Assembly (NCBI GenBank): GCA_963784195.1
Contig: CAWARA010000013.1
Coordinates: forward strand, 62,001 to 126,000
Source: CAVQAH01 sp963784195
GTDB taxonomy: Bacteria; Acidobacteriota; Vicinamibacteria; Vicinamibacterales; 2-12-FULL-66-21
Direction: 5' to 3'
DNA: 64,000 nucleotides
Each line of letters starts with the position of its first letter. Positions within the stretch are counted from its first letter, which is position 1. Below the pieces are notes generated by a model. It had not been told where the DNA came from. It made no database searches and saw only the letters and a list, made by a program, of their open reading frames with translations. This document shows positions 27,632-36,528 of this stretch, one piece after another. The position numbers and the translations under genes were made by a program.

Positions 27632-28450
27632 ATGCCCGACACCAACAATCGCCAACGCGTGTTTCGTCACCTCCACGAGGCCGGCTGCTTCGTGATTCCA
27701 AATCCCTACGATCTCGGCAGCGCTCGCGTGCTCGTCCAGCTGGGGTTCAAGGCACTGGCGACGACCAGCTCCGGTCTTGCCTGGACGCTCGGCCGTTCGG
27801 ACAACGGTGTGTCGCTCGACGACGCCCTCGCGCACATGCGCCTGATCGCTGCCGGCGTCGACGTGCCGGTGAACGCAGACTTCGAGGGTGGCTTTGCGAT
27901 CGAGCCCGATCGCGTGGCAATCAATGTGAAGTCTGCGACGGCGACAGGCGTCGCGGGGCTGTCGATCGAAGACTCCACGGGAAACGCCTCTCAACCGCTC
28001 TTCGACTTTTCGCTGGCCGTCGACCGCATCCGCGCGGCGCGCCGCGCCATCGACGAAACGGGTACCGGTGTTCTGCTCACCGCGCGCTCGGAAGGATTCA
28101 TCGTCGGCCGCCCGGACCTGGCGGAAACGATCCGCAGGCTGACCGCGTTCGCGGAGGCGGGAGCGGACTGTCTGTACGCTCCGGGTATCCGCACGACGAG
28201 CGACATCACCGCCGTGATCGGCGCCGTCGCACCCAAGCCCGTGAACGTGCTCGTTGGGAGCGATTTCACCACTGTCGCCGAGCTCGCGAAGCTCGGCGCG
28301 CGACGAATCAGTGTCGGTGGCGCCCTCGCACGCGCCGCGTGGACAGGTTTCCTCGGGGCTGCCAGGGAGATCGCCGAGCGCGGGACCTTCGAAGGTCTGA
28401 CACGCGCCGTGCCGTTCGCCGATATCAATCAGCGATTTGCTCGAGGGTGA
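27632..28450 (+). CDS. Isocitrate lyase/PEP mutase superfamily protein
   Basis: The 272-residue protein is a single-domain member of the PEP mutase/isocitrate lyase superfamily: CFVIPNPYDLGSARVLVQLGF at the N-terminus, ATTSSGLAWTLG (36-48), PVNADFEGGF (77-86, Mg-binding region), GVAGLSIEDSTG (111-122) and TARSEGFIVG (146-155). It lacks the lyase KKCGH motif, so it is not isocitrate lyase; close families include oxaloacetate decarboxylase, 2-methylisocitrate lyase and carboxy-PEP mutase. Chosen ATG 27632 gives the normal length. It stands alone between the divergent DUF1223 gene and a 500-base gap. Confidence 0.85.
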   Translation: MPDTNNRQRVFRHLHEAGCFVIPNPYDLGSARVLVQLGFKALATTSSGLAWTLGRSDNGVSLDDALAHMRLIAAGVDVPVNADFEGGFAIEPDRVAINVKSATATGVAGLSIEDSTGNASQPLFDFSLAVDRIRAARRAIDETGTGVLLTARSEGFIVGRPDLAETIRRLTAFAEAGADCLYAPGIRTTSDITAVIGAVAPKPVNVLVGSDFTTVAELAKLGARRISVGGALARAAWTGFLGAAREIAERGTFEGLTRAVPFADINQRFARG

Positions 28451-28536
28451 CGGAGGTCAAATCCCAACATCCAACCCTACGTATCTGATTTGCGCGTCGG
28501 TTCGTTGATCGCTGGGCGACCTCTCAACACGAGCTA

Positions 28537-28587
28537 AGGAGATCACGAGAACTTCTGCCTACTCTGCTCTTGATCTCGTGAGCTCCT
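28537..28587. repeat. Fold-back repeat AGGAG(A/C)TCACGAGA
   Basis: AGGAGATCACGAGAA at 28537-28551 is mirrored by TTGATCTCGTGAGCTCCT at 28570-28587 with an 18-base loop. It lies in the gene-free region 28451-28952 and has no T-run. Confidence 0.6.
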
Positions 28588-28712
28588 GTGGGCTCTTGCC
28601 GGTGGCGTTTCTCGCAAAGCACACGTCGGGAGCCCTCACACGCACCTCCAAGCTCCCAAGCACTCCAATGGCGTCGGGCACCGTGGACTCAAGCGAGACG
28701 GTGACGACACTG

Positions 28713-28761
28713 GCGACGATCACGACGGCCGCGACGTTCGCGTCGTCGTCGTGATCGTCGC
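28713..28761. repeat. Perfect 14-bp inverted repeat in the sigma-factor leader region
   Basis: GCGACGATCACGAC at 28713-28726 pairs exactly with GTCGTGATCGTCGC at 28748-28761 around a 21-base GC-rich loop. It lies about 190 bases before the ECF sigma gene. The remainder of the gap shows no coding sequence; a GGAACTT at 28912 could be an ECF -35 box but I see no good -10. Confidence 0.6.
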
Positions 28762-28952
28762 GATCGCTCCTGAAGCGCGTCAGCCGTCAGTCGTTGTCCA
28801 CAGCGAACAAGCTCCCAGGTATCCATTTTGCTGGGCGGAAGGGAAGAAGAGTGAGCCCGCTAAGCAAACACACCCCTACTCCCAAGTTATTTGGTCATAG
28901 GGAGAAGTTGAGGAACTTTTCGGCCTCGAGCGACATTACCGTATCAGGAGCG

Positions 28953-29531
28953 ATGCACAGGGCACGTCAGCCGGCGGATTCGGAGCTACCCGACGCGCTC
29001 GTCACCGACGAAGCGCTGATGCTCGACGTCCGCGGGGGCTCGCGCGCAGCGTTCGAGGTGTTGTTCGACCGGTATCGCGACGCCGTCTGGCGGTTCTTCA
29101 GGCGTCGCGTGGACGATGGCGCGAGGGCCGAGGAGCTGGTGCAGGACGTGTTCGTCGCCATCCTCCAGAACGCGGTCCGCTACGAACCCCGGGCCGCCTT
29201 TCGTAGTTATCTGTTCGGCATCGCGTTCAATGCGCTCAAGGCCGATCGGCGGAAGGACGGCCGGAGGACGGAACAACTGGTCGATGAACCAGCGGCTACG
29301 CAGCCCGATCCGGACGACGCGATCTGGGTCCGTCGTGCGCTGGGCACGCTGGAGCCCGACCACCGTGAAGTGCTGATGCTTCGCGAGTACGAGCAGCTCA
29401 GTTACCAGGAGATCGCCGAGCTGCTGCGTATTCCGGTGAACACCGTGCGCTCGCGTCTCTTTCGCGCGCGCATGGACTTGAAGCATGCCCTGTCGAATGT
29501 GCCCGTGACGGGCAGCGAAGGTCCGAGATGA
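28953..29531 (+). CDS. ECF-type RNA polymerase sigma factor
   Basis: The 192-residue protein has sigma region 2 (FEVLFDRYRDAVWRFFRRR and AEELVQDVFVAILQN, then FRSYLFGIAFNALKADRR) and region 4 (LGTLEPDHREVLMLREYEQ, LSYQEIAELLRIPVNTVRSRLFRAR). It directs RNA polymerase to a small regulon, held inactive by the anti-sigma protein encoded next. The ATG at 28953 is chosen for the AGGAG site at 28946-28950; the frame is open further upstream without homology. The stop overlaps the anti-sigma start as ATGA, so translation is coupled. Confidence 0.9.
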   Translation: MHRARQPADSELPDALVTDEALMLDVRGGSRAAFEVLFDRYRDAVWRFFRRRVDDGARAEELVQDVFVAILQNAVRYEPRAAFRSYLFGIAFNALKADRRKDGRRTEQLVDEPAATQPDPDDAIWVRRALGTLEPDHREVLMLREYEQLSYQEIAELLRIPVNTVRSRLFRARMDLKHALSNVPVTGSEGPR

Positions 29532-30711
29532 AGGCAGCCGAACCCGCTCACGTCGTTCAGCCGGAAGAAGTGATGGCCTACCTTGACGGCGAGCTCGAAC
29601 CCCGTCGGGCGTCGGCCGTCGGTGCACACGTCGCGGCCTGCGACACCTGTCAGGCCGTTGCCGACGATGTGCGACGCGTTTCGCAGTCGCTGGCGCAATG
29701 GCACGTGTCGACGCCACGGCTCGCGGCGCCCGCCGGGCCCGTCGTCAAGCGGACCATGGCCGCCTCCGGCGTCGTCGGGTTCCTGGCGGCGCACAAGCAG
29801 CTCGCCGCGGCAGCGGTGTTCTTTCTCGCGATCGGAACGCTCTGGGTGACCACCAGAGTCCAGATGGCTCTGAGCGAGGCGTCTCCTGTGAGCGCCCCCC
29901 CGATGTCCGTGAAACTAGGAGGCATTCAGGCTGGCCCGGGGATGCCCGACGCTTCGGAGGCCGCAATCAACAGGTCCATCCAACAGCTCCAAGGACAGTC
30001 GGGCTTCTCGGCGACCATAACCGGCCCGAAGATCAGCCGCACGGTCCAGCTCCATGTCGTCGCCACTGAGTTCGATGCGGTGAAACCGACGATCGAGCGG
30101 ATCCTGCGCGACGTCAGCGGGTTCGTCGGCCACATCCAGGTCGTCTGAGCCGAAAGTGTCTGTGCGATCCGTGCAGGCCACGTTGCGGATCCCGGCCGCG
30201 CGGCTCGATGAGGCGCTCGCCGCGTTCCGTCAACTCGGTCACGTTGCCGACGAGATCCAGTCTGGCGAAGATGTCTCCGATCGGATCACGGACGTCGCCG
30301 CTCGGCTGGCGAACGCGCGGAACACGCGAGAAGCGGTTGAACGACATCCTCGCCAACCGTACGGGCAACGTGCAGTCGGTGCTGGAAGTCGAGCGCGAGA
30401 TCGCCCGCGTGCGCAGCGAGATCGAAAGCCTGGATGCTCAGCGCGTGAAGCTCGACGATCGCGTCGCCTACGCGACCGTCAGCCTGCGCGTGACCGAGGA
30501 ACGCCGCGCGACGCTCGACTCCGGCCCCTTCCCGCTCAGCGGCCGCCTGCGAAATGCGCTCGTCGACGGCCTCCGCGAAGCCTTGGACAGCGTGATCCAG
30601 GCCTCGCTCTGGACGCTCCGCGCCGGCCCCGTTCTCATCCTTTGGGGCGCTGTCGTCTGGCTCGTCGCACGAGTGTTCATGAGACGGTTCAGGCCAGCTG
30701 CGAAATTGTAA
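29528..30711 (+). CDS. Zinc-finger anti-sigma factor fused to DUF4349 (two frame breaks)
   Basis: The N-terminus is a ZAS-type anti-sigma domain with HxxxCxxC at His34, Cys38 and Cys41, followed by a transmembrane helix near 80-104. The periplasmic part is a DUF4349 domain: ISRTVQLHVVATEFD, then LRIPAARLDEALAAFRQLG, DVAARLANARNTEKRLNDIL (restored) and a coiled coil (VEREIARVRSEIESLDAQR), ending with a second membrane helix (AGPVLILWGAVVWLVARVF). Single extra bases near 30139-30146 and 30325-30327 break the frame; both repairs recover the consensus. It should sequester the upstream sigma factor at the membrane and respond to an envelope signal. Confidence 0.78.
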
Positions 30712-30741
30712 TGTGCCCCGCAGGCTTATGATAAGAGCGGC

Positions 30742-31377
30742 ATGCGCGAAGAGTTCTCCAACAGCTCTCGTCGACTGGTCGAGATCGGCCACCGGTTCGA
30801 CGCGCTCGGCTGGGTGCTCGGCACCAGCGGCAACTTCAGCATCGTCCTCGAGCGCGAGCCGCTGCGGCTCGCCATAACGGCCAGCGGAATCCCCAAGGGC
30901 GATCTCACGCCCAATCAGATTCTCGAGATCGATGCGAACTGTGCCGTCGTGCAACGAAGCGCCGTCGTCCGGCCCTCAGCGGAGGCCCGCCTGCACGTGG
31001 CTATCGCGCGGGTGAAGGGCGCTGGTTCCATCCTCCACACGCACTCGATCTGGAGCACCGTGCTGTCCGAACGGTACGCGTCCACGCACGGGCTGATGAT
31101 CGAAGGCTACGAGATGCTGAAAGGTCTCGAAGGGGTCACGACCCACAAGCACCGGGAGTGGATTCCAATCATCGAGAACGACCAGGATACGACCCGCCTC
31201 TCGGACAAGGTCCGCGGCATCCTCATCCGCTACCCGACCGCGCATGCGTTCCTTCTCCGCCGCCACGGGTTGTACACTTGGGGAGATACCGTGGCCCAGG
31301 CCGTTCGTCACGTGGAAATTGTCGAGTTCCTGCTCGAGGCCGTTGCCCGAAGTGAGGCTCCAACATGGCAACCATAA
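30742..31377 (+). CDS. mtnB: Methylthioribulose-1-phosphate dehydratase
   Basis: The 211-residue class II aldolase-fold protein carries LGTSGNFSIVL near 28-38, the zinc-binding HTHSIWS at about 99-105 and the second His in LLRRHGLYTWG near 175. Its place before mtnD and mtnC identifies it as MtnB, which dehydrates methylthioribulose 1-phosphate to diketomethylthiopentyl 1-phosphate in methionine salvage. The stop lies 13 bases inside mtnD, so the genes form a tight operon. Length is normal. Confidence 0.92.
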   Translation: MREEFSNSSRRLVEIGHRFDALGWVLGTSGNFSIVLEREPLRLAITASGIPKGDLTPNQILEIDANCAVVQRSAVVRPSAEARLHVAIARVKGAGSILHTHSIWSTVLSERYASTHGLMIEGYEMLKGLEGVTTHKHREWIPIIENDQDTTRLSDKVRGILIRYPTAHAFLLRRHGLYTWGDTVAQAVRHVEIVEFLLEAVARSEAPTWQP

Positions 31378-31934
31378 AAATCCCAGCCGAGAACACCGTG
31401 ATCACCGAGCCGGAGGACGTGACCCGTTTCCTTGCCGGTCACGGAATCGATTACGAACAGTGGACGCCCGAGCATGCCGTCGACGCAAGCGCGTCGCCCG
31501 AGACACTGCTCGCGGCCTACGACGCCGAGATCAAGACGCTGATGGCGCGCGGCGGGTACCGCACCGCCGACGTCATCGACGTGCGTCCGGAAACGCCAAA
31601 CCTCGAGGCAATGCTGGCCAAGTTCAGCCGGGAGCATTGGCACGACGAAGACGAGGTGCGCTTCATCGTCGAAGGGCGCGGGCTGTTCCACGTGCATCCG
31701 CAGAACGGACCGGTCTTTGCGATCGAGGTCACGGCGGGCGATCTGATCCGCGTTCCGCGTGGAACTCACCACTGGTTCGATTTGTGTGCGGATCGCCGGA
31801 TCCGCGCGATCCGGCTCTTCCAGGACATGTCTGGGTGGACGCCGCACTATACCGACACCGGGATCGACAAGGGCTTTCAGCCGATCTGCTTCGGGCCGTC
31901 GTTTCTGCCGCCGCAGCCGGTCGTCGGAATGTGA
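31365..31934 (+). CDS. mtnD: Acireductone dioxygenase (ARD)
   Basis: The 189-residue cupin has the ARD metal motif HWHDEDE with His91, His93 and Glu97, and the fourth ligand His in GTHHWF near 135. With iron it turns acireductone and O2 into formate and the keto acid of methionine; with nickel it gives an off-pathway product with CO. It overlaps mtnB by 13 bases and mtnC by four (GTGA), giving full translational coupling. The sequence is complete and unbroken. Confidence 0.94.
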   Translation: MATIKIPAENTVITEPEDVTRFLAGHGIDYEQWTPEHAVDASASPETLLAAYDAEIKTLMARGGYRTADVIDVRPETPNLEAMLAKFSREHWHDEDEVRFIVEGRGLFHVHPQNGPVFAIEVTAGDLIRVPRGTHHWFDLCADRRIRAIRLFQDMSGWTPHYTDTGIDKGFQPICFGPSFLPPQPVVGM

Positions 31935-32684
31935 ACCCCGGGCCTCGGACCGGTGTCCACTCGATATTGTTGGACATCGAGGGCACGACCACACCGATCT
32001 CGTTCGTCTACGACGTACTGTTTCCGTACGTGCGGACGAACCTGCGACAACACCTCGAGACCCACGCAGGTCACGCAGATTATCAGCGTGTCCTGGAGAG
32101 CCTGCGCGAGGATCGCGATGCGAACATCGCCTCAGGTCTCGACATTCCGCCTCGGCATGACGGATCGTCAGCCGACGAACTGGCGTCGATCGCGCGCTAC
32201 GCCGAGTGGCTGATGGATCGCGACAGCAAGACCGCTCCCCTCAAACAGCTGCAAGGATTGATCTGGGAGGACGGCTACGCACGCGGAGAACTGGTTGGGG
32301 ACGTGTTTCCCGATGTGCCGCCTGCCTTCAAACGCTGGCGCGAGCGCGGCATCTCAATCGGCATCTTTTCGTCTGGCAGCGTGCTGGCCCAGCAGCTTCT
32401 GTTCAAGCACTCAACGGCAGGGGATCTGACGCCGATGCTGCGCTGGTATTTCGATCCGACCGTCGGTGCCAAAACACACGCCGACAGTTACGAGCGGATC
32501 GCTGCGCAAATGGGTGAGCCACCGTCGTCCATTCTGTTCATCTCCGATGTCATTAGTGAGCTGGATGCTGCGGCGAAAGAGCGGGATGCAAACGCGGCTC
32601 TCGGTGCGCCCCGGCAACAAGCCAGTTCCTGACGGCCATGGTCATCATGTGATCATGTCGTTCGACGAGGTGACCGTTCCATAG
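31931..32684 (+). CDS. mtnC: Enolase-phosphatase E1 (one frame break near the end)
   Basis: The HAD-superfamily enzyme has the nucleophile motif SILLDIEGTTTPISFVYD at the N-terminus and FSSGSVLAQQLLFKH (motif II) near 150. MtnC enolises and dephosphorylates the MtnB product to give the ARD substrate. One extra base near 32576-32581 moves the end out of frame, giving a false stop at 32632; restored, it ends SGMQTRLSVRPGNKPVP and HHVIMSFDEVTVP at 32684, the typical MtnC tail. Start GTG at 31931 overlaps mtnD. Confidence 0.9.
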
Positions 32685-32688
32685 TCGC

Positions 32689-32786
32689 TGGTCGTGTTTC
32701 GTTGCTCGTGGCTCGTCGCTCGAAGAGCATTGACGTCAGACTAGGCTCTCCGAGCGACGAGCCGAGCGACGAACCACGAACCACGG
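32689..32786. repeat. Family B fold-back repeat (CGTGGTTCGTCGCTCG type), copy 1
   Basis: Left arm 32689-32723 (TGGTCGTGTTTCGTTGCTCG...) and right arm 32751-32786 (...GAGCGACGAACCACGAACC) are inverted copies with a 27-base loop. The same arms occur at 37536-37618, 53283-53394 and 55596-55685. It follows the mtnC stop directly. Confidence 0.82.
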
Positions 32787-32955
32787 CGAGCAAGATCAGA
32801 GCTAGAGCGACTCCGCAGTATCATCGTGCCAGGGACGGGGGTGTGAGCATCTCGTCGGATGTGTCCGACCTCGGATCGGTCGGGCTGCGGAACCGGATCA
32901 GCTCGGTCCGCCTGCGCGGCTCCCCGCGCTAACCCGTGGCGAACACCGTATTATA

Positions 32956-33033
32956 TGAACCCTCTGTGAACGCCCGTGTGAACGCCCGTGTGAACCCCCG
33001 TGTGAACCCCCGTCTGAACCCCCGTCTGAATGG
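32956..33033. repeat. Family C tandem array, six 11-12 bp units
   Basis: The unit TGAACSCCCGTS repeats six times head to tail from 32956 and ends in TGAATGG at 33033, eight bases before the ATG of the acyl-CoA ligase at 33041, so it forms the 5' leader of that gene. The rest of the gap 32787-32955 shows no gene. Confidence 0.85.
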
Positions 33034-33040
33034 TTAACCC

Positions 33041-34609
33041 ATGTTGCTACCCTTGACCCCGTTGGAGTTCGCACGCCGGGCACGCTGCCTCTACCCCGAG
33101 CGGGAAGCAGTCGTGGACGGCGACCAGCGCTATACGTACTCGCAGTTCTTCGATCGGTGCGATCGCTGGTCGTCGGCGCTGCAGAAGATGGGTGTCGGGC
33201 AGGGCGATCGTGTGGCCTGCATCGCGCCCAACACGCACGCGCAGCTCGAGTCGTTTTACGCGGTCCCGCAGATCGGCGCCGTGCTCGTGCCGATCAACTA
33301 CCGTCTGAGGGCTGATGATTTCGCCTACGTCATCAACCACAGCGGCGCCCGTGTCGTCTGTGCGCACGTGGATTACCTGGAGGCCGTCGATAGCGTTCGC
33401 GATCAGTTGCCAGACGTCACCGCGTTCGTGGCGTTCGAAGGTGAGCGCCCTGGCTGGATCGACTACGAGGCTCGCATTGCCAGCGCAGCGGCCATCTTCG
33501 AGCGGCCGTCGATATCGGAAAACGATCTCCTCACGATCAACTACACGAGCGGAACGACTGCCAAGCCGAAGGGCGTGATGATCACGCACCGCAACGCCTA
33601 CATGAATGTCGTCGGCACGTTGATTCACGAACCGATGAGGGTTGCCGATCGATACCTGTGGACGCTGCCGATGTTCCACGCCAACGGCTGGACGTTCGTC
33701 TGGATCGTCACGGCGGTGGGTGGCACGCATATCTGCGTGCGCAAGGTTGACCCAGCCGTCGTGTTCGACATCATGCGGAGGGAATCCGCGACCATGCTGT
33801 GTGCGGCACCGACGGTGCTCGTTGGCCTGGCCAACGCTCCGGCCGAACTCCGCGCCCTGGCGCCGAGGGGTGTTCGCGTGTTGACGGCCGGTGCACCCCC
33901 GGCGGCAGCGACCATTCAGCGTGTCGAGGGCGATCTCGGCTGGACTGTTCGGCAGGTCTACGGTCTGACGGAGACGTCGCCGTTCATCACCGTCTGCGAG
34001 TCGAGGCCGGAGCACGTCCAGCTGTCGGCGGACGAACAATCGACGATCAAAGCGCGCCAGGGTGTCGAGCTGATCACGTCAGGCGAGCTCATGGTCCAAG
34101 ACCAAGACGGCAACGAGGTCGCGCATGATGGCGAGACCCTCGGCGAGATCGTCGTTCGCGGCAATGTCGTGATGGAGGGTTACTATCGCGATCCCGAAGC
34201 CACAGCGCGCGCCTTTCACGGAGGCTGGTTCCATTCGGGCGATGGCGCTGTCGTGCATCCCGACGGGTACGTCGAGATTCGCGACCGGCTGAAGGACGTC
34301 ATCATCAGCGGCGGTGAGAACATCTCGTCGGTCGAAGTCGAAGGAGTGCTCTTCCGCCACGAGGCCGTGCAGGAGGTTGCCGTGGTGGGACTGCCGGACC
34401 AGAAGTGGGGCGAGGCACCGCACGCGTTCGTCGTGCTCAGGCCGGGTGCTTCGGCGACCGCGGAGGAGTTACGGCAATTCGCCCGGAGCCGCCTCGCGCA
34501 TTTCAAGGCGCCGCATTCGGTGACCTTCGTTCCGGAGTTGCCGAAAACCGCGACCGGCAAGATCCAGAAGTTCGTCCTTCGCGGGCGTCCCGCGATCGCG
34601 AAGCAGTAG
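33041..34609 (+). CDS. AMP-forming acyl-CoA synthetase
   Basis: The 522-residue ANL-superfamily enzyme has the AMP-binding P-loop YTSGTTAKPKGVM (about 168-180), the VYGLTETSPF motif (306-315), GWFHSGDGAVVHPDGYVEIRDR (398-419) and the C-terminal PKTATGKIQK with the catalytic lysine. It joins a fatty or other carboxylic acid to CoA through an acyl-AMP. Layout and length fit a medium/long-chain acyl-CoA ligase; the exact acid is not readable. It is unbroken and convergent with the response regulator. Confidence 0.9.
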   Translation: MLLPLTPLEFARRARCLYPEREAVVDGDQRYTYSQFFDRCDRWSSALQKMGVGQGDRVACIAPNTHAQLESFYAVPQIGAVLVPINYRLRADDFAYVINHSGARVVCAHVDYLEAVDSVRDQLPDVTAFVAFEGERPGWIDYEARIASAAAIFERPSISENDLLTINYTSGTTAKPKGVMITHRNAYMNVVGTLIHEPMRVADRYLWTLPMFHANGWTFVWIVTAVGGTHICVRKVDPAVVFDIMRRESATMLCAAPTVLVGLANAPAELRALAPRGVRVLTAGAPPAAATIQRVEGDLGWTVRQVYGLTETSPFITVCESRPEHVQLSADEQSTIKARQGVELITSGELMVQDQDGNEVAHDGETLGEIVVRGNVVMEGYYRDPEATARAFHGGWFHSGDGAVVHPDGYVEIRDRLKDVIISGGENISSVEVEGVLFRHEAVQEVAVVGLPDQKWGEAPHAFVVLRPGASATAEELRQFARSRLAHFKAPHSVTFVPELPKTATGKIQKFVLRGRPAIAKQ

Positions 34610-34610
34610 G

Positions 34611-35030
34611 CTAGCCCGCGCCGGTCGGCGTGGCCAGCGATGCGTGCATGGGAAGACTGACGCTGTCGCTCCGGCGGCAGTACGCTCCTACACGCTCGCA
34701 GAGCTCGTCCAGGTCGGTCGGCTTGTGCAGGCATTCACGCGCGCCAAGTCGGAGCGCGTGGTCCATCATCTCCGGTCCCGCCGCCGACACACATACCACG
34801 GGGACATCCGCGCTGTTCTTGTTTTGCCGTCGTTTTGCGAGGAACGTCAGGCCGTCCATGATCGGCATCATCAGGTCCAGCAGGATGACGCAGGGACGAT
34901 GCTCAGCGAGCACGCGCAGCCCCTCGTGACCGTTCGGCGCGACGTGCACGTCGAAGCCCCAGCATTCCAGAGCTGTACGTTCCAGCTCTCGCATGTCCGG
35001 ATCGTCTTCGATGATCAGCACTGTAGGCAT
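34611..35030 (-). CDS. Single-domain response regulator (receiver)
   Basis: The 139-residue protein is a stand-alone CheY-like receiver: acidic pair Asp9-Asp10, phospho-acceptor Asp52 in VILLDLMMP, Ser/Thr switch near VCVSAA and Lys103 in CLHKPTD. It has no output domain, so it would act by protein contact with an unknown kinase or target. No histidine kinase lies nearby. The short tail of 20 residues is unstructured. It is convergent with the ligase gene, two bases apart. Confidence 0.88.
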   Translation of the reverse strand: MPTVLIIEDDPDMRELERTALECWGFDVHVAPNGHEGLRVLAEHRPCVILLDLMMPIMDGLTFLAKRRQNKNSADVPVVCVSAAGPEMMDHALRLGARECLHKPTDLDELCERVGAYCRRSDSVSLPMHASLATPTGAG

Positions 35031-35161
35031 AGGCCGCGGTCAGGGTAGCAGATTCCCGGCAACGTGCCGTAGCGCGTGTGCGCTATAGCTACACACGCAC
35101 GCGCAGTTTGACACCGATTCTTCACCTCAACAGGAAAGAAATCTTTCGGAGCCCAGCTAGC

Positions 35162-35771
35162 TCAGCGGTCGCGCAGTTCTTCGGCAAGCCGCATCAACGC
35201 GCGCTGCGCAGCCTTGCGAGCGGCGTCGGCAGTCGGTTTTCCTAAGGATCTGAGCCAGCTCCTCGTAGCTGTAGCCGAGCTCGATTCGCCCGATGATGAC
35301 TTCACGCTCCTCGGGTCTGAGACTCTGCAAGGCCTGCTCGTAGCGCTCGACGCCCTCACGCCCGATCGCCAGTTCGAGTGGCGAATCGCCGCTTTCGATC
35401 TCCACGGCGGTCATTTCGGCCATTTCCGGCATCCTCGCGCGCCGGCGCAACTCGTCACGCAGCCGATTGAGCACCGCCTGGCGGAGGTATCCCTGAAGCG
35501 CGCCCACTCCGCGTGGCTCGAAGTCCTCGATCTTCTTGAACGTCTGGACGAGTGCATCCTGGACAAGGTCGTCGGTATCCGAAAGCTGGCGCGCCCACCT
35601 GGGCAGGCGCCCGGTGGCCCAACGTCGGAGCGGGGCCGCATGGCGGGCGAATAGCCGGTCGAGTGCATCGCGATCGCCCGCCTTGACCTGCTCGATCAGG
35701 TAAGTCGTCGATTCGAGTGACGACCCGCTGTCGTCACATTTCTGCGATCGTGAGGAGTTGGTCTCTGGCAT
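35162..35771 (-). CDS. ECF-type sigma factor (one frame break near the end)
   Basis: The protein has region 2 (LIEQVKAGDRDALDRLFARH, DTDDLVQDALVQTFKKIEDFE, LQGYLRQAVLNRLRDELRRR) and region 4 (LQSLRPEEREVIIGRIELG, YSYEELAQILRK). One extra T/A in the run at 35234-35237 breaks the last helix; restored, it ends PTADAARKAAQRALMRLAEE at 35162. It resembles the ECF sigma factors of acidobacteria and planctomycetes that go with Ser/Thr kinases. No anti-sigma gene is adjacent. Start ATG 35771. Confidence 0.84.
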
Positions 35772-35969
35772 GCGGGACGCGCCGCCTATCTTAACGGGGT
35801 GAGGTAGTTCTGACACGGTAAAACCCCCTCGAGTGCAGCCTCCGGGCACACACCACGCTTCAGGCTTCGCTGACATATGACCAGAATTCGGAAACGTTAC
35901 GTCAACGATTCGGCTGCCGCTTTGGAGTAAGCTGTCCAGGCCGGGAGCATCGTCAGCGGAGAAGTACCT

Positions 35970-36524
35970 ATGAATATCCTCGAAACGATCCTGCAGTCGC
36001 AGAACGGGAACGCGGTCCGCCAGCTGGGCGACCAGTTCGGTCTCCAGCCCGATCAGACCCAAGCGGCGCTCGCGGCGCTCGTGCCCGCGCTTGCGGCCGG
36101 CTTCCAGCGCAACATGACGAGTCAGGGCGGTCTCGACAGTCTGACGTCTGCCCTCGCATCGGGTCAGCATCAGCGTTACCTGGACGATGCGGGCTCGCTG
36201 ACCGATTCGTCCAGCTTCCAGGAGGGCAACGGGATCCTTGCGCACGTGTTCGGCACCAAGGACATCAGCCGCCAGGTCGCGCAGAACGCGTCGACGCAGA
36301 CCGGTATCGATCCGTCGACGCTGAAGCGAATGCTGCCGCTCGTCGCGGCTCTGGCAATGGGCGGGCTCTCGCGTCAGTCGAATGCGTCCCCCGGCACGGG
36401 AGCGCCGGCAGGCGATCTGATGTCGATGCTCACGCCCGTCCTCGATCAGAACCGGGATGGATCGATGGTGGATGATCTGCTGAGCCTTGCCAGCCGCTAC
36501 ATGGGCCGCCCGGGCTCCGCGTAA
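35970..36524 (+). CDS. DUF937 protein
   Basis: The 184-residue protein belongs to DUF937: NILETILQSQNGNAVRQLGDQFGL at the N-terminus, QAALAALVPALAAGF, a second part ILAHVFGTKDISRQVAQNAS and LKRMLPLVAALAMGGLSRQ. It is Gln/Ala rich and helical, with no known activity; relatives include YidB. No signal peptide. Divergent from the sigma gene, with 198 bases between, and convergent with the PPK2 gene. Confidence 0.83.
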   Translation: MNILETILQSQNGNAVRQLGDQFGLQPDQTQAALAALVPALAAGFQRNMTSQGGLDSLTSALASGQHQRYLDDAGSLTDSSSFQEGNGILAHVFGTKDISRQVAQNASTQTGIDPSTLKRMLPLVAALAMGGLSRQSNASPGTGAPAGDLMSMLTPVLDQNRDGSMVDDLLSLASRYMGRPGSA

Positions 36525-36528
36525 CGGA

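Noticed and set aside
32956..33033. Possible CRISPR array
   Set aside because: The 11-12 bp units are head to tail with no spacers, and there are no cas genes in the window.
35152..35190. tRNA-like start GCCCAGCTAGCTCAG
   Set aside because: No matching T-arm or acceptor 3' end within 90 bases, and the stretch is the coding end of the ECF sigma gene on the other strand.
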